Shown piece after piece: positions 44,961-58,085 of a stretch of 64,000 nucleotides of DNA; position 1 is the stretch's first letter, and each line of letters opens with the position of its first letter. The position numbers and the translations under genes were made by a program. Origin of the DNA: Chrysemys picta bellii. Taxonomy: Eukaryota > Chordata > Testudines > Emydidae. The notes beneath the pieces were generated by a model that was not told where the DNA came from, ran no database searches, and was given only the letters and a program-made list of their open reading frames with translations. The stretch lies in NCBI RefSeq assembly GCF_011386835.1, contig NC_088791.1, positions 10,416,998 through 10,480,997 on the forward strand, written 5' to 3'.

Positions 44961-46225
44961 CCCTCAGCCCATCAAGTTTGCAGGAAGAGCCAGACTAGCC
45001 TCGTTCCCAGCCAATGCAGGTCTGGAGCCCTCCGCTCTCCCTGCCACTGGGGTGTGAAGCCCCGGGCTGTGAACACCGAGGCGATGACGGGAGCGGCTCC
45101 TGACGCTCTTTGCTCCCTTCGCGTCCCAGGCCAAGCCAGCAGCACGGGCGCACCAGGAACACGCCCGCTGGAGTACGCCGAGCCTGGCTGACGGCGGGAG
45201 GATGGCCCAGCACCGGGCTGGGCCTCTCTTACGCTATCAAAGGCCTCCGGTGAATTAGCTCCAGAAGAGGCAGCTGTGCGTTACGGGGCTGGAATGCCAT
45301 CAAGGGTTTCTGGCGAGGCCATAAACCATGGCTCACCCCCCCCCTCAGATAGAATTATAGCCCCATAACTCAAGAGGGGCCTGCTTTGTGTTCGAGAGAA
45401 CGGATACCAGGAGCCAAGCGGAGGGGGGGTTGTAAATCATCTGCTCTCGTTCGCTCCCGCCGTCCTGCCCCCCTGCTGCTCCAGCCCCGGTGGTTACAGA
45501 GGAGGTGCTGCGCCTCCCAATTCCTGTCCTTTAGCCCCCTACTCCCCTCCCACGACCGTCTCCCCTGCTGCCTCTGTGCCACCTGTTCCAAAGCGCATAC
45601 AGGCTCCTCGGGAAAGCGTGGTCAGGGCTACAGGACGAGTGATTTTCCCAAGGTCGCCCAGCAGGTCCAGGGCAGAGCTGGCACTAGACTCCGGGTCTCC
45701 TGCTGACACGGTGCCCGCCTTGCTCCCTCCCACCGTCCCGGAGCATTCACAACCAGCTGGCCACTGAGCCCGGGCATGGCACTGGCCCTGAGCCAGGCAC
45801 ATGCCCACGAGCACCTTTTAAAAGCCTTGGCTGGATACTACCGGGGTTATAAATGGCTGGAAATTGCTGCTCGGATGCAGCGGGGCACAGTGCCAAGCCT
45901 GAGGGGCTGCTTCTCCTCGGACGAGCATTGGCAGAAATACCTCACAACCCCTCTAAAGTCACTGGTGCCACACCTGTGTGGAATCAGGCTCAGGCCTGGA
46001 AGGTGTCTACACCCCGAGGTGTATGAAGGACTTGCGTGCATTTCTCTTAAGGCCCAAATCGCAAGCGCCTCGTTCTGTTCTTTGATTCACTTCTGGAAGA
46101 GAATTAAGCTAAATCAAAGGGGGAGGCACTTTAATTCTGAACAAGAGAGTCGACATAGCGATTGAGTGTTGTTTAACGAGTCCACTTTAAATTCACATGC
46201 TTAGCTTTCCTGAGTGTCCCTGTGT
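44961..46225. other. intergenic stretch with a MIR relic
   Basis: A reversed MIR is visible at about 45615-45745 (TTTTCCCAAGGTCGCCCAGC, CTAGACTCCGGGTCTCC). Otherwise nothing is recognised. Confidence 0.45.
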
Positions 46226-46470
46226 CAGGGCTGGCTCCAGGCAACAGCCCAGCAAGCAGGTGCTTGGGGCGACACAGGGAAAGGGGCGGCACGTCGGGCT
46301 GTTCGGCGGCGGGTCCCTCTCGGAGGGAAGCACCTGCCGCCAAATTCCCGCCGAAGAGGAAAGGGGCGCGGTGGAGCTGCTGCCGGAGTGCCGCCGATCG
46401 CGATTGCGGCTCTCCTCCCCCTTTTTTTTTCTCACCACTTGGGGAGGCAAAAACCCTGGAGCCAGTCCTG
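46226..46470. mobile_element. hAT-like MITE, CAGGGCCGGCT family
   Basis: The ends are CAGGGCTGGCTCCAGGC and CCTGGAGCCAGTCCTG. The target duplication CCCTGTGT is perfect (46218-46225 and 46471-46478). The body resembles 10097-10339 closely: GCAGGTGCTTGGGGCG, GGGCGGCACGTC, a T-rich run near the right end. Confidence 0.9.
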
Positions 46471-46478
46471 CCCTGTGT

Positions 46479-47814
46479 AGACAAGCTCTTAGGCAAAAGG
46501 CCCAGGCCCTGCAAAAGGCGGTTGGTCTGAGAACGGATGGAAGAATTTGGCCCTAGGGGTCTATTATCAATGATCAGTGCCACTCTGGAGCCAGCAAATG
46601 CAGCGACCTGCTCACTGGAGCAAAGTGACTCGTGTGCGTGTTTGCGGGCTCAAGCCCTTCTGTAACGCAGGGGCAGTGGGGAGCTCTTGCTGGTTGTTTC
46701 TCTCCATTGGAAAAAGACAGCTGCAGCGCACCGCGGAGGTGCCCAGCATTTCCTGTTATAAGGAGATCGCTTCTGTTGCTTACAACTGTGCCGGACTTTG
46801 GCCGCGCAGGCTGAAATTTTTCCAGGCTGGGCCTGTGAGTTGTTTCAGCAAACGTGGTCAGCCATTTCTGAGCGTGCGGTTAGTGGGGAAAGCTGGTGCT
46901 AAAAAGTTCTTAAAGCCATTGAGAAACTCTACCCTCTCTGGGTATGTCTGGGAACGTGCCACCCGGCCCGGGTAGGCAGCCAGGCACTAGTTCTGCTTGA
47001 GGTAGTGTGTTTAGAACAGCAGCGTGCAGCCCAGACCGGCTACCTGAGCACAAGCCCATCTGAACCCTCTGGGTGGGACCCTGGGCTCAAGGAAGTGCCT
47101 ACTGACCAATAAGCAGCGAGGACTACATTGTGCTTAATCTGAAAGGGGAGGGGGGTCATCACTTTGCCAAGACCCAACATGGAATATTTCAGCCCCTGGC
47201 AGTACATTTTCCAAAGGATTAAAAGCAAATTGCAATGGGGGGGAGGGGGGGGGGGGGTTGTCCCAATGTCATCCTACTGAGCTAGATTCAGGTTTTTCAT
47301 GGCAGCCTACAGAATTTAGTTGCCCCACTCCCATTCAGCAGAATGGCCACTAGGCAGCCAACCCCCCTTGGCAGTTTTAAAACTCTCTTGTTCTCTCTCA
47401 AGCAAAGGTTAGTGACAAGAATTTCTCGGCCCTGTCTGGGGGAGCAAGGGAGGGCTTGGGGCAGGGTGGTGAGCTCTGGGCTGGAGCATAAGATGGTTGA
47501 GTTGCCTTCTCACATGAAGTAATCTGGTCCAGCAAAGCACGTAAGTTAAGCCTGTGCTTAACTTTAAGCAGGTGAGCAGTGCCACTGGCTTTACTACCAC
47601 GACCCAAGTGCATAAAGTTACGAATGTGCTTTGTTGCTTTGCTGGAGCAGGGCTGCCTTGCCCTGCACCAGGCAGGGTGAAGCTCTTACTGCAGTGTGCG
47701 CTATCCAGAGCCCTAGATAAATGACCTGAGGCAGTTCCTCCGCTGGTCTATCTTGTGAGAGTTCCATGGGCTTCCAAATAGCTCTGACAATTTGCACCAG
47801 CTGAAGCTCTGGTC
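46479..47814. other. intergenic stretch, nothing recognised
   Basis: No gene is supported. It contains a G-rich run near 47237-47260. Confidence 0.35.
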
Positions 47815-48110
47815 CATAGATTTTAAAGTCAGATTATGATCGTCCAGTTCAATCTCCTGTATAACACAGGGCCGAGAATTTCACCCAGAGATTCCTGTGG
47901 CAAGCCCACCCCTTCTGGCTGAGCCAGAGTATATTTGTTTAGAAAGCTATCCAGGCTTGTTTAAAGATGTCTAGTGAACACGAAACCATCATGACCTTCA
48001 GTAACAATGGTTACTGACCCTCACTGTTAAACAACCCACCTGAGTTCTAGCCTGGCGTTATCCTCCACCCATTGGAGCTTGTTTTGCCTTTCGTTAAAAA
48101 AAAAAGTCTT
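47815..48110 (-). mobile_element. CR1 LINE 3' fragment, antisense
   Basis: The order TAGATTTTAAAGTCAGATTA, GTCCAGTTCAATCTCCTGTA, AATTTCACCCAGAGATTCC and CCCTCACTGTTAAACAACC matches a reversed CR1 3' region of an older subfamily, related to the copy at 60390-60712. Confidence 0.65.
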
Positions 48111-49334
48111 TCTCACCGTATCATTGTCTCCATGACTTTGAACGGTGCTGGCCTCCACTCCGGGAGCCACTATTTTCTTGATGCTTCCCAGCAGGAAGGC
48201 CAGCCACGTGATGTCGAGGCGGACACAAGGAAACAATGCCTTCATTGGAGTGCGTGAACAAAAGGCAGGAGACTTTCAAATATTTATTGCAAGGTAAGTG
48301 CTAGGCTTTCCCTTGGTCGGCTTGCCGTGGGTTTGTGTCAAGATCCCTCTCACAGGTTTGCAGACGCACGAGGTAGAGATGGTCATCTGACCACGCGTTA
48401 CAAATATTTCCCTTTCCTTGGAGCCCTTCTCCAGAAATGGCTAAACAGCATTAGACCAGGTCGGGTGCACTTTCAAACGCACTCTGCAAATCACAGGCTG
48501 AAATCTTCGGGAAGGAAAGAGAAAGAAAATGGCAAGGTCAGCAACCAACGGAGCTGTGAATTAGAGCCGACAAAGCTGATAGGGAAAACATCTGGAAAAA
48601 TGAGATTAAAGTCACTCAGATATTAAAGATTTACAAATGTCTGGGCTAACCCCAGCAGAAATGCATGGTACAGATAGGATTGTTCCCTGTGATCAGCTTC
48701 GTGGTCTTTCAGATGCATATAAACTCCTTTAATTAGCCAGATTACGCCGTGCAACTTCCGATAATTCTGCTTCCTAGGAAAGTCAGCCAGAAGGGAGGGG
48801 TGAGAACCACTGAGGTGGCTCTTATCTGGGGGGGGTCACCTGGGAGGCTTGCTTAGGGGTTTTTGTTGTTGTTTCTCTGGAAAATGTTCCTGTTTCTTCC
48901 TTTGGACTGAATTTCAATTAGCAGAAGGACAATGCTATCAGGAGGCACTGAATAGCCGTGGAGATAAATCTGGCTAGGAGATGCCGATGGAATATCTGAA
49001 ATAGCCTGAGTGTAGCACTCCTAAAATCCCAGTTTGCATGTCAGAGAGAGGGAATAAAGGGGAGAGGAGGGAAGTTGCCTATTGAATAGTTTCCTTTGAC
49101 TCCAAAGAAAAAGGATAAAAGAAAGGAAGTGGCTCATTAAGGACGCCCAAACTGCCTGATCAGCAGGGGAAAGACTCTAGTGTCATCTCAAAGGGTCTAG
49201 GCCAACCTCCAGGACAGAGCATGGTGAACCTTGGCTATTATGCATTTGGGAGAGCACCAAGGAAACCTCTGGGTGCTGTAGGTGTTGACAACAAATTCCC
49301 CCAGCCTGTTGAGAACATTCTGAGACAGTACTTG
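48111..49334. other. intergenic stretch, nothing recognised
   Basis: Unique-looking AT-moderate sequence with no supported gene, RNA or repeat. Confidence 0.35.
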
Positions 49335-49467
49335 GCCCAGTGTCCCAGCAGGTGGATAGGGGGCGGGGGCCAGGCTCTTTGGGGAGGCACAGCCTTCCCT
49401 ACCTGGCCCTCCATACAGTTGCGCAACTCCAATGTGGCCATCAGGCCTAAAAGTTTGCCCACCCCTG
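49335..49467. repeat. hAT-type DNA transposon end fragment
   Basis: The end AAAAGTTTGCCCACCCCTG, with 'CAATGTGGCCATCAGGCC' just inside, matches the CAGGGGTGGGCAAAC terminus of Charlie-like hAT elements. The other end is not found. Confidence 0.55.
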
Positions 49468-49849
49468 AGCTAAACTCTACTCTAGTGTCATTGGTTGCAA
49501 TGGGCCCAAACCAAAACTGCAGCTCCAAACACCCCTAAATACGGGGGAATTAGAATCCAGGTCTGTATTGAGCCCTGCTGAGGACTAGCCTCTTTGAAGA
49601 GTTAATATTGCCCTGACACACAGATGCTAATAACATGCCTGGCCCATCTCTGCACATTTCATGCCAGGATTTGCCCTCCTGATGCATCATGAGTTTGGAG
49701 GCTCCCTGATGTTATAATTTACGGTACCTTTCCCGGATGTCCGGAAAGAAATCAGCCACATAGAACTGGAAGGGACTGCCTGGGTCACTGAGTCCAGGCC
49801 AGTGCCATCACTGGCAGCCACGTCATACAAGGCCGTTCAGAAACTTATC

Positions 49850-50014
49850 AAGCTCCATGGGAGATGGTGGAATCTCCTCCCTTAGAGGTTTTTAAGGTCA
49901 GACTTGACAAAGCCCTGGCTGGGATGATGTAGTTGGTGGTGGTCCTGCTTTGAGCAGGGGGTTGGACTAGATGACCTCCTGAGGTCCCTTCCAACCCTGA
50001 TATTCTATGATTCC
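49850..50014 (+). mobile_element. CR1 LINE 3' end fragment
   Basis: The bases GATGGTGGAATCTCCTCCCT, CCTGGCTGGGATGATGTAG and GGGGTTGGACTAGATGACC lead to the CCTGATATTCTATGATTCC end, all in sense order. Confidence 0.85.
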
Positions 50015-51286
50015 ATTTTAAAACCAGTTAGGTTGTTTGCCCCCTGCTACTTATATGGGGAGGCTGGCCTCAGCTTTGCTGGTTAATTGCATGATAACCC
50101 CTACAGCATCAGTGTGAGGAGCAAGCCGGGGCGGACACCCAGTGAGTTAGCTAGTACAGTACCTCTTCCAGCTAGGGAGAGAAAGCATGCTACTTCCAAT
50201 TGACCCCAACAGGGAGAGTCTGATCCAGTGGCTCTGAGCACCATGCCAGGGTGAGTTCACCAGAGGGGTGCCCTGGCCATCGAAAGCCTAGTGAGAAACA
50301 AAATGCAGTCATGGACTCTTGGAGCTCTTCTCCCCTGGACAATAATGTGATGTCCAGTTCCTTCTCCCAGCCCTTCAAACCATCCTAGCAGCTTCCTGGC
50401 CTGACAATACCAGAACCAACTCAGCAAGTAGCTGATACCAAGATGGCTGCTAGATACCAAGATGGCTGCCAGTGACCTCCACCATGGCCACACATCAGAC
50501 AGTATAGGCACAGTACAGCCTAGCTTCCCTAGAGGAGGGGATGCACTGATCAGAAAAACCAGACAGGAACATAACTCTTCCTTCCCCTTCAAACCACTGA
50601 CCTTCTCATTCACCTGGCGAGTTTAATGGGCTGAGATCTCCAGCAGCAGAACCTAATAAACATCATGGCATGAGATACTGCAGGGCTGTGACTGCTATTT
50701 GAACTTTGTGTTTGAGAATCTATTGAGCACTTTAAGAGATAAGACACACAAGGCTCAGATTCCTTTGGCCGCTTTATCTGCTCACATCTGTTTATCTTTA
50801 ATACAATCTGGTCTCAGCAGTGCAGTCGCTGGTTAATTGCCTGGTAGCCCCTGCGGCTCTGGCATGAGGAACAGGATGGGAAGGCCCCTGTTAACCTATT
50901 CCGGAGTCTTAAAGGAGCCATGAATCTTCCTGTTTCAAAAATTAAAACCAATTAAAATCCCCGTTAGCTCAGGCTGGAAAATATCAAACATATTGTCCAG
51001 AGACCACCAGCAACAGCCCAGGATTCCTGAGGAAAGCATGGCACCATCAGATGGAGACCTGGGTCCAGATTAAGCATTCACACTGCGGGAATGAACTCCA
51101 ATGCCATTAACATACAATGGCATTGTTGGCTGATGTCTACGCATCAGGTGGCTCCAAGATAGGTGAACTGGTTCAAGTAAAGTGAGAGCTGACACGCACC
51201 CAGATCTGGGTTCCTACAACAAAAAGGTGCCTGGGGAATATATGTGGAAATGATACAGTATTAAAATATGTGTTATATTAGTTCTG
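50015..51286. other. intergenic stretch, nothing recognised
   Basis: No gene or definable repeat is seen. CAAGATGGCTGC occurs twice within 25 bp near 50440-50470 as a short local duplication. Confidence 0.35.
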
Positions 51287-51635
51287 GACTACGGTGACCA
51301 TATTTTCCCAAAGGGCAAATGGGACACTTCACGGTGCCAGCCCAAGGCCGCCCCCTGTGCGGGGCCGGTCCAAGCCCCCTCTGCTGCCCGCCTCCTTGGG
51401 TCCAGCCCAAGGTTCACCTTTACCCTTTGCATACAGGGCTGGCCCAAGACCCCCTGCCGCCTGGCCACGGGGGGCTGGCCCAGCCCGAGCCACTCTTCTG
51501 AGCCCTCCCTCCTGTGCCGGGTTGGCATTGCCACTTGCCCTCTTTCCCCCACCCCTCCGCACGTTCCTCTGCACTGCAGTACAGGTCGCACCCCACTTTT
51601 TTGGCAAAACTGGACATTTGTCCCTTTTGCTCTTG
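51287..51635. repeat. interspersed repeat, probable MITE
   Basis: The left end GGTGACCATATTTTCCCAAA and the right end ACTGGACATTTGTCCC are loosely inverted copies around a GC-rich body. A piece of a similar left end occurs at about 57812-57845 (GGCCATATTTCCCAAAGAGA). Confidence 0.45.
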
Positions 51636-54600
51636 CCAACTGATCATCAGGAAGCATGTGACAACCCACAGATATGAACCCAGATCTTCTGAGTCCCAAT
51701 CCACTGCCTTAACTGAAAGAGCCTCCTTAACTCTCGACAAAGCCCCCTCTTTGCTTCCACTTGTACTCACGGCCCCTTTTATTTGTGAGCCTTCAAGCAA
51801 ACAAGTTCCTATTGACAGGAATGTTTGTAGAAAGGGTTGTGAATATCACCCGTTGTAAATATCCCCGTGAGCAGTGGCCCCAGATATGCCCTTGTGGCCA
51901 TGGGGGAAAGCTCTTTTGCAGTATTCACATAATGGATCCAAGCAATAATGAATGTTTGCAAAGATGAAAAGGGCCATCCAATCAAGGGACAGAAATAACA
52001 CCATGTGACTTAGGAAGCCAATCACACAGCACAAAGAGCAAACACAACCACCTGATTTACGAACAATCAAGATGCTAATGTTTATTCACACAGGTATTTG
52101 AATAATCGCAACTAACAAATACGTTCGTACAAATGTGCTGGCTGATTCACAGCCTGGCAAAAAAATGAGAAGGGCTAAATTTGTGGAATAAATTAAAGAC
52201 GCTAAATAATTCGACCAGCTGCAAAATTCTAGACTGCAATGTCGAAGTGGGCAGTCTCCCAAGGACAACCGCTCTTCTGAGATTTCTGCCACTTCCTGCG
52301 GCTGGTAAGTCTAGCCATCTCGGTTGATATTTCATAGCGTGTGGCTGTTCAAGAAGTTGCTTGTGAGGTTTTCACTTCAATTCACCTTGCTCTCTCTGCA
52401 GCTATGGTCAAGGGTCCCTCGGCTTCGTCGTGGTTTAAGGTAGTGAATGTGGCCATGTTTTATTGCTTATACTCAAGGGCCTTTCAGTTAGCTGCTGGTA
52501 ATATCCGCCACCCCAAACCATTTGCTACACACACCCACACAGTTACAGACAACAGTGACAATAGGCCACCCTGTTTGCCTTCACCCCACCAAAGGGAACC
52601 ACCCCATTAAGGCAGCCAGCAGAGGGAGTGAAGTGCATTAAGCACAACTCTGACATATTCCACCCACAAGAGGGCAGTAGTGGGTGTGCACAAGCAGGCT
52701 CACACACACAAACGCACACCAGAAGAGGGAAGTGATTTACCCAGAGGCAAAAATGTGGTCTAGCGGCTAAACCAGGGAGCTGGGAGTCACATCATTATGA
52801 CAATCCAGACCAGTGAGGTGCTGTGTCACCCCTGCCCTGCAACCTGGGGTGCCCCACAATGCTTTGCTGCTGTAGCTCCCAATCTAGGCTCCTCACAAGC
52901 AGCCAGACAGCATGCAGGTCACACCCTGAGCATCTGTGTCTAGCCACGGCCCTGGTCCAGCAATTCTGACCCCAGCCACCTGCCAGCAAACACCAGCCAC
53001 ACGCTGGCTTCCACCAGCCTGGGTTACTACTTGCAGAGTGACCCCAACACACTCCCAGTCCCAGATTGTCTCCCAAAATGTCGGTTATGTGCTGTTCAGC
53101 CCTCTCCTGGCAGTCCAGATATAGTTGGTCCATTGCCCCACTAAGTGGATAAAGATACAACAGTCTGCTACTCTAACTGGAGCTACCCACACAATTCACA
53201 GCACTGGATTAATTTTGATTAAAAAATAAAACATGTTTATTTAACTACCCGGCAATGGGGTTTAAGTGAGTACAAGCACAAGGCATGAAAATCAGAAATG
53301 GTGACATGAGAAAGATGAGATGCTTTTTAGAGCTAAAACGTAACAAACTAGACTTGGTGCGAGATGAAATTCTTACCACTGGTTCCCAGCAATACGGTGG
53401 CCAAATTTCAGGTCAGGATCTCTACCGAAGTCCTATGGCTGTTCCTTTTGTCGTATTAGGTGAAAAAGAAAGAGGGGGAGAGAGCCCTTGGGGTGTTTCC
53501 ACCCCTCACTTTATAGTCCAGTCCCCGTTTGAAATGCTTTTTCCTCAGGGTTACCCCTAGATAAAGTTCATTCCCACTGTGAGGTTGGAGTCATGGAGTC
53601 TCCTGGAGAAAGATGTTCTATGCTGTTGTTTGCTAAGATGCAGATCTGTTTGTTCCTGCCCCCCTCCACTTCCTTTGCAAAGAATGGCCACTTGATAGGT
53701 GATGACCCTTCAACTTTGATGACACCTGACTAGAAGCATCAGCTGGTTCTTTGTCTTTGAGAAACAGGTTCACCCCCTCCCCAGACTTGCCCGATAAGCA
53801 CATTTCAGTCATGATTTCGACTTATGTTCCTAACTTTGCATACAATGTTGCTATACACATTTCATCAGGATATTATTGACCAGTGAGTTATTCGTTTTCA
53901 AACGACACCTCCCAAGGCGGATTCTGTACAGAGCTTATTACAATCGTGTGTAGGGTACGACTAGAGGGGTGCATTCGCTCTCAGTCACCCGGGTTCTATT
54001 TCCAGAGCTGTGTTACTAATTTATTGTGTGGCCACGGAAAACTCTTCAGCAGAACCCCGCACCCCACCCCAAATTGTGCAGTTTCTCCTGAGCTAACAGG
54101 CTTGAATGGCCAATCCCTGGAGTTCAAATATCATGAGTCAGCACCCTACAAAATTATGAGTTCTGCCCTGGGATTGGCAATCAGAAAATTAACATAATCA
54201 TAATAAGCCATGGTTTGTAGTCTGTCTTCTAGTTCTGGGGCTCCCCCAGAGTGAGTGAGTGTGTGACGAGAACGATTGCTGATTCAACTGTAAGTACACA
54301 CACAAAAATGCAGGCGTCAGCGCCCCACAACCCTCCTCTGCTCCTTCCCACAACCCACAGCCCTCCTGGTTCCTTCCTGGAAGATTCAGGCATTCCCTCT
54401 CAACTGAGGCTGAAACTGCTGAGGCGGGAAAGAGGCAGTTCCACCCGGCTGCACCGGCTCTACCCTGCATATTACACAAGGGTGCCCTGGAACTGCAGGC
54501 CGCTGGAGTGACCCAAAGTGGCGGGGGCTGAGGCAAAAGTTGCCAGTTTGCTCGTGAGATTGCTCTGAAATCATGATGGTAACGAGTGTGTCAGCAACAC

Positions 54601-55232
54601 TGCGCCCTCCCCCTTCCCTCCCCCGTGGCTCTCTGATGAGAGATGTCTAGGCCTCAAGCAACGCACACATTATCCCACACCCACCCTTGTTTAATGGGAT
54701 GCATCAGGCTAGAGAAATAAGTGCCACCCCATGCAAATCATAAAAGGGTCTCCCCCTGTCCGATGCATCATGAATAATTTATTGTTTATCCCCCTTCTCC
54801 CGTCCCTCCGTTCACTGCTGGCTAGGAATGAGGTCAGCCCAAGGGCCGAAACCTGCCGCCATCAGTCACTGCTGCCGACATTTTGAGGAAGGGTCTAATG
54901 GCCCGTTGCTAGGGGTAATGACCTGAGAAGGTTCCTTTGCATTTAGCCATTTTAGTGACTGTGGATGCAGGCGCTAAGATCACGTCCCTCCCGTTGGCAA
55001 CGAAGGGAGGCAGAGGGGAGATGGTCTCAACCATGATGGAGAGTCGGCTTATGGCAGCTTGGCAAACTGTGCAAAGTTGTTGAGGAAGGAGCTGAGGATG
55101 GCGTGGTTTCCATGACAGCAGAGCAGAGCATGTGCTGTCAGCACCGTGCCACACTGGGTGGGCCAAAGGGTGCAGTTTGACAGCACCAACAACCCCCCTC
55201 ATAGGCCTCCTCTGTAGACAGCGTCTGTGCAT
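51636..55232. other. intergenic stretch with small SINE relics
   Basis: No gene is supported. Possible MIR pieces are seen at about 51655-51725 (reversed), 52750-52790 and 53965-54035 (ACCCGGGTTCTATTTCCAGA). The remaining sequence shows nothing recognisable. Confidence 0.35.
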
Positions 55233-55712
55233 TCATCTAGCGTTGGTCAGAAAAACTTTTCAAGTTTTCTGTGAAAACCCTGAAAAATTTCAAGTCTGAA
55301 ATGCCACCATGGTGGCTCATGGGAGTTATGGGTCGAGCATCTCAAGCTCATTCTTATTGATAGGCCAGGCTCCCTGGATGGACCACATCTGCCATCTGCT
55401 GGTGACGGGAGGCAGTGCACCATGGCAGTCTCATGGCTGTGTTGCATCGTGGGAAGTGAAGTCTGGCTGAAGACCCCAGCCCGTGGAGAAAAACGGGCTC
55501 ATGAAACACTCAGACGATAACTCAGGTGCATTGCTAGGCATGAGGCACCATTTCAGAATGGAAATATTTCAATTTTGGGCCAGGCATTTTTTGTCAAAAA
55601 GCTGAGATTTTCCAAAGAAAGCAGCCTCTTTACTGAGAACAATTTCTGATGTCTTGAAGACCCAATTTCCCATCCAAAAACAGGTTCAATGAAAAATGTT
55701 TGGACAGCCCTA
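55233..55712. repeat. AT-rich interspersed repeat with loose inverted ends
   Basis: The start GCGTTGGTCAGAAAAACTTT and the end AAAAATGTTTGGACAGCCC are approximate inverted copies, and the body holds GAAAATTT-like runs. The repeat at 14342 shares the same start. I take it as an old DNA element of about 480 bp. Confidence 0.5.
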
Positions 55713-56039
55713 TAGTTGTCAGCATTGCTTTCGACTATGAACCTATCTTGTGCTCTATGTGCCACCGAGAAAAGGATAACTCAGTGCCCAGCGGTTGCTA
55801 GATAACAGTGCCCTACCTTCAGTTTATGTTCGTTCAAAGAGGATCTACTCGTGTGATGCAATGCTTCTGTCTTGTGTTTCATTGGTTAACCTTGCCATCA
55901 CCTGATAATCTGCGGCTGGAGCTGGGCTTTAAAGACAGATCCCTTCTGCTCGTGAGTTGAATGAATCTACTTCATGAAGGAGTGATCTTTCTAATCCACC
56001 TCCAAACATAACACACACTGTTCAGCACAGTCACAAGTC

Positions 56040-57095
56040 TTCATAAAGGGGAGTGAACAGTGAGGTGGCAACATCTGCAGAGAATACAAAATTACCGAAG
56101 CTGGTCAAGTCTAAAGCTGACCACAAAGCGTTACAAAGGGATCGCACTAAACTGGATGACGGGGAAGCAAAATGGCAGCATGGAAATTCAATGTTGATAA
56201 ATGCAAAGTAATGCACATTGGAAAACAGAATCCCAACTATCCATATACAGTGATGGGGCCTAAATTAGCGGCTACCACTCAAGAAAGAGATCTTGGAGTC
56301 ATCGTGGATAGTTTTCTGACAACATCTGCTCAATGTGCAGTGGCAATCATAAAAGTTAACAATGTTAAGAACCATTAGGAAAGGGATGGATAATAAAACA
56401 GAAAATATAATTCCACTCTATCAATCCATGCTACGCCCACACCCTGAATACTGCATGCAGTTCTGATCGCCACATCTCAAATAAGCTATCTTAAAATTGG
56501 AAAAGGTTCAGGGGAAAGGAATGAAAATGATTAGGGGTATGGAACAGCTTCTGTGCAAGGAGAGGTGAAAAAGGCTGGGACTGGTGAGTTTAGAAAAGAG
56601 ACAATTAAGGGGGGATAGGCGAGAGGGCTATAAAATCAAGAATGGAGTGGACAAAGTGAATAAGGAAGTGTTATTTACCCCTTCACATAACACCAGAACC
56701 AGGGGTCACCCAATGAAATGAATAGACAGCAGGTTTAAAACAAACAAAAGGAAGTACTTCTTCACACAATGTACAGTCAACCTGTGGAACTTGTTTCCAG
56801 GGGATGTTGTGAAGGCCAAACGTATAAGTGGGTTCAAAAAAAAGAATGAGAGAAGTTCATGGAGGACAGGTTCATCAATGGATATCAGCCAAAATGGTCA
56901 GGAATGCAACCGCATGCTCTGTGTGTCTCTAAACCCCGAACTGCCAAGAGCTGGGACTGGACAACAGGGGATGGATCACTCAAAATTACCCTGTTCAATT
57001 CATTCCCTCTGAAGCACCTGGCACCGGTCACTGTTGGAAGACAGGATACTGGACTAGATGGGCCATTGGTCTGACCCAGCATGGCCGTTCTTGTG
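56040..57095 (+). mobile_element. CR1 LINE, 5'-truncated, sense, degenerate
   Basis: The segment aligns by eye with the end of the CR1 at 27840-32150, for example WKFNVDKCKVMHIGKQNPNY at 56178-56240, GRDLGVIVDS-like QERDLGVIVDS, and the 3' region ending GGACTAGATGGGCCATTGG. Several frame breaks make it inactive. The 3' half is about 75-80% similar by inspection. Confidence 0.8.
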
Positions 57096-57184
57096 TAGTG
57101 GTTGGAGGATACACATACGCCCCATGAGCAGTTGCCTTATGTTGCTAGTCACTAAGTCTTGCCTTTCCATGTGTGATAGCCATC

Positions 57185-57285
57185 ATCTTGGCCGACACCT
57201 GGGGAATTGAACCGGGGCCAGTCCAGAGCTAAAAGCACGAGCTGCTAAAGCTTGAGCTAAAGAACTAGGCCTCCCCAGTGGCTCA
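57185..57285 (-). repeat. tRNA-derived SINE relic, antisense
   Basis: On the minus strand it reads TTTAGCTCAAGCTTTAGCAG, CTCGTGCTTTTAGCTCTGG and a B box CCGGTTCAATTCCCC. The same core occurs in the other orientation at 62940-63010. It differs from the CR1-tailed SINE above. Confidence 0.55.
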
Positions 57286-57667
57286 GTAGCAGACGCATAT
57301 CCTCTATGAATTGAGCAAAGAAGGAGCCCCCCCCATAACACCACTCAGCAGTGGGTTACACATGTATCTTCCCCTGGTGTTCAGATGCATCTGAATCCGA
57401 GGGGCCCTCTCTGCAGCTCAGCTTCCTCCCCAAGGAAGGATTTTGTCCTGTTGAAAAGTGCCACCAGAGCAGTGGCAGTGCATGAGCTCCTTGAGGCAAT
57501 CCGTCCTTCCAGCGACACAGACACTCAGCGCCCAGTGCTGGCTGCCCAACAAGACTCAACTTTGCACTGGAAGGGAGCTCCCCCTAGGCGAAGAGCATGT
57601 GCTCAGTCTCCGTGGCCTGTTCAGTTACTGGCCTCCCGACTGAGACGCCCGACAAGGGAGTCAATGT

Positions 57668-58085
57668 CATCACTAAGGCTAAGATTTTGTCATGGTTATT
57701 TTTAGTAAAAGTCACTGGCAATAAACAAAAATTCACGGAAGCCGTGACCTGTCTGTGACTTTTGCTGCTGCAGCTCCATGGTTTCCCCCACCACCGTGGT
57801 GCCTGGGAGCTGTGGGTGGCCATATTTCCCAAAGAGAAAACGCTCGCCCGAGGCGTCCCCCCCTCCATTCGCCCCGTGCGAAGTTGTCGCCTGTCGCTGG
57901 AACCCTGAGGAGGGCCTGCTCTGGAGTCCGTCACCTGTGGCTGGAACCTTTCAGGGAGCCCCGTCGCCTGTCGCTGGAATCCTGTCAGGGCCCTGCTGGC
58001 CGCCAGCTCCAGAGTCCGGCAGCCCCAGGGGCTGAAGCAGAGAATGTCCCGGAGGTCTCTGGAAGTCATGGATTCATGGTGATGT
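57668..58085. repeat. interspersed repeat with GTCATGG / CCATGAC-like ends
   Basis: The start AAGATTTTGTCATGGTTATT with AAAAGTCACTGGCAATAAAC and the end TCTCTGGAAGTCATGGATTC belong to a repeat I recall from turtles but cannot name. A fragment like the left end of 51287-51635 lies inside it at about 57812-57845, which suggests nesting. Confidence 0.4.

Noticed and set aside
52900..53160. Possible host exon on the minus strand in a 121-codon frame
   Set aside because: No recognisable domain and no matching splice sites or neighbouring exons were found.
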